A stretch of 64,000 nt of DNA from Asanoa hainanensis (GTDB lineage Bacteria > Actinomycetota > Actinomycetes > Mycobacteriales > Micromonosporaceae). Shown one piece after another: positions 63,139 through 64,000 of the stretch. The stretch covers positions 434,001 through 498,000 of the forward strand of contig NZ_FZPH01000002.1 of NCBI RefSeq assembly GCF_900188485.1. Direction: 5' to 3'. How positions within the stretch are numbered: the first letter of the stretch is position 1; each line of letters begins with the position of its first letter. The notes below the pieces were generated by a model. It worked only from the letters and a program-made list of their open reading frames with translations. It did not search any database and was not told the DNA's origin. The translations under genes and the position numbers were made by a program.

Positions 63139-63573
63139 TCAGCCGTCGCGGTTGATGCCGCGGATGAACTGGCTGAACGAGCCGGTCACGGCAACGGTGG
63201 ATTCGGCGTCCAGGTGCTGGCCGTAGGTCGCGCGGTGCAGCAGCGCGTAGGGGGCGTCCGGGCTTTCGCCGCTGATGTCGTCCAGGATCTGCCGCAACCC
63301 GTCGGCGGCGGCGTCGTCGGCCTCCAACAGTTGGCCGAACCTCCTTGTGCATTCGAAAAGCAGTCCCGATTTCAGGCCGATGGAGTTGCCCGAGCGGAGA
63401 AGCTGTTCGCGCATCTCGTCCAGCTCCTCGGTTATCGCGGCCCGCTCGCCGGCAGACGTGCGATCGAACAGATGGACAACCGCCGTTTTCGTCTTTCGCC
63501 AATTGTGCGTGGGCATCTGGGAAATGACCGCTGCCGCGGCCTGAGTCGCCAACATGACGGCATAAGCGTCCAT
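63139..63573 (-). CDS. Small helical protein of unknown function
   Basis: A 144-residue protein with an Ala-rich hydrophobic N-terminus (MDAYAVMLATQAAAAVISQM) followed by charged helices (SAGERAAITEELDEMREQLL, EADDAAADGLRQILDDISG). No family recognised. Coupled to the membrane protein gene that follows it, divergent from the protease gene at the window edge. Confidence 0.65.
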   Translation of the reverse strand: MDAYAVMLATQAAAAVISQMPTHNWRKTKTAVVHLFDRTSAGERAAITEELDEMREQLLRSGNSIGLKSGLLFECTRRFGQLLEADDAAADGLRQILDDISGESPDAPYALLHRATYGQHLDAESTVAVTGSFSQFIRGINRDG

Positions 63574-63834
63574 TTGCGCTTGCCTCTCCCGATCGGGCCG
63601 GCGGCTCTCTCGAATCTAAGCGCACGGTCACGCAAAATCCAGAACCCGCGAAGGTGGCGTTCTCCCCCGAACGGCGTAGCCCGTTCGTGCTCGGATGATT
63701 CTCGCGCATCGCGATGGGGATGTCGCACAAATCGCGCGCAACACGGCATCGGCCGACTCGTTGTCCGAGGTGCCTGGTCCCCGTACGGGGGACATGGCAC
63801 GGATCGTCGGCAACGAAGGTGATGGGGGAGGAAG

Positions 63835-64000
63835 ATGACTGACACTTGGCAAAGACCTCAGCTTGCGGCAAGCCTCAAGCCGTCCCGTTCGCCGCTCTTT
63901 GTCGCGCAACATTCGGAACGCTATGCCCGCCAGGCGCTGATCGGCGAATACGAGGACCGGTACGGCGTAACGCTGATCGTTATGATCGACGCCATTTTCG
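63835..64000 (+). CDS. Probable serine-dehydrogenase/ClpP-crotonase-type protease (start only)
   Basis: The first 55 codons of a gene leaving the right edge, preceded by a strong GGGGGAGGAAG. PLFVAQHSERYARQALIGEY and the following DRYGVTLIVMIDAIF match the start of SDH (serine dehydrogenase proteinase) family proteins, which are SppA-like. The catalytic residues lie beyond the window. Confidence 0.55.
   Translation, partial: MTDTWQRPQLAASLKPSRSPLFVAQHSERYARQALIGEYEDRYGVTLIVMIDAIF

Overview
The window is 64 kb of high-GC DNA from an actinobacterium. GTG starts are common, genes are joined by 4-nt ATGA/GTGA overlaps, and there are two-component pairs, SARP, PadR and MmpL genes. A filamentous soil lineage such as the Micromonosporaceae is the most plausible host, but this is inferred from gene content and style; no marker gene fixes it. 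Almost every base is assigned. There is no CRISPR array, prophage, transposase or rRNA.

Layout. (1) 0-2.4 kb: the edge of a sugar ABC import locus (lipoprotein binding protein and LacI regulator with a palindromic operator). (2) 2.5-11.7 kb, minus strand: a complete nitrate-assimilation operon, narK - nasA - NADH/FAD electron-transfer subunit - nirB - nirD - hemD with a winged-helix domain - sirohydrochlorin chelatase. Nitrate is imported, reduced to nitrite and then ammonium, and the last two genes serve siroheme for NirB. The six genes after narK are joined by five successive 4-nt overlaps. nirB carries a 1-nt frameshift. (3) 11.8-23 kb: small housekeeping and accessory genes (DUF1330, methyltransferase, deaminase, lipoproteins, a Phd/VapC toxin-antitoxin pair with a perfect operator palindrome, tRNA-Ala(GGC) abutting a 60-bp palindrome, YqgE, MTA phosphorylase, agmatinase-like ureohydrolase, MBL hydrolase, VOC, DUF2071). 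(4) 23-33 kb: a plastic accessory zone with a PD-(D/E)XK nuclease-like protein, two inverted copies each of a MmcQ/YjbR gene and of an unknown 281-aa gene, a DUF2071 fragment and a decayed EAL gene. A GntR regulator, an orphan NDP-sugar dehydratase and a 1060-aa SARP-NB-ARC-TPR regulator lie between the copies. (5) 32.8-36 kb: a two-component system and a membrane protein. (6) 36.3-42.2 kb: a giant SF1 helicase with an N-terminal transglutaminase-like domain, a C-terminal Vsr-like nuclease and DUF3320, split by one frameshift and closed by a perfect 19-bp terminator stem. (7) 42.3-54.8 kb: MmpL transporter with a DesK-type two-component system, ECF42-type sigma factor with its DGPF partner, copper-storage-like Cys-rich protein, PadR-controlled monooxygenase and MFS exporter with twin operators, DUF1918, a DrrAB-like exporter and an M19 dipeptidase homologue. 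(8) 54.8-62.3 kb, minus strand: a YqiJ-like OB-fold membrane protein, a YqiK-type flotillin and a 1623-aa AAA+ ATPase, translationally coupled. Two unknown proteins and the start of a probable serine-dehydrogenase-type protease follow to the right edge.

The most interesting systems are the flotillin-AAA+ module, the giant helicase-nuclease, and the recombination-prone accessory zone with the nuclease-like gene. Three genes (nirB, an unknown at 13.9 kb, the helicase) are broken by single-nucleotide indels, mostly in or beside homopolymers. Sequence error should be excluded before any of them is called a pseudogene.
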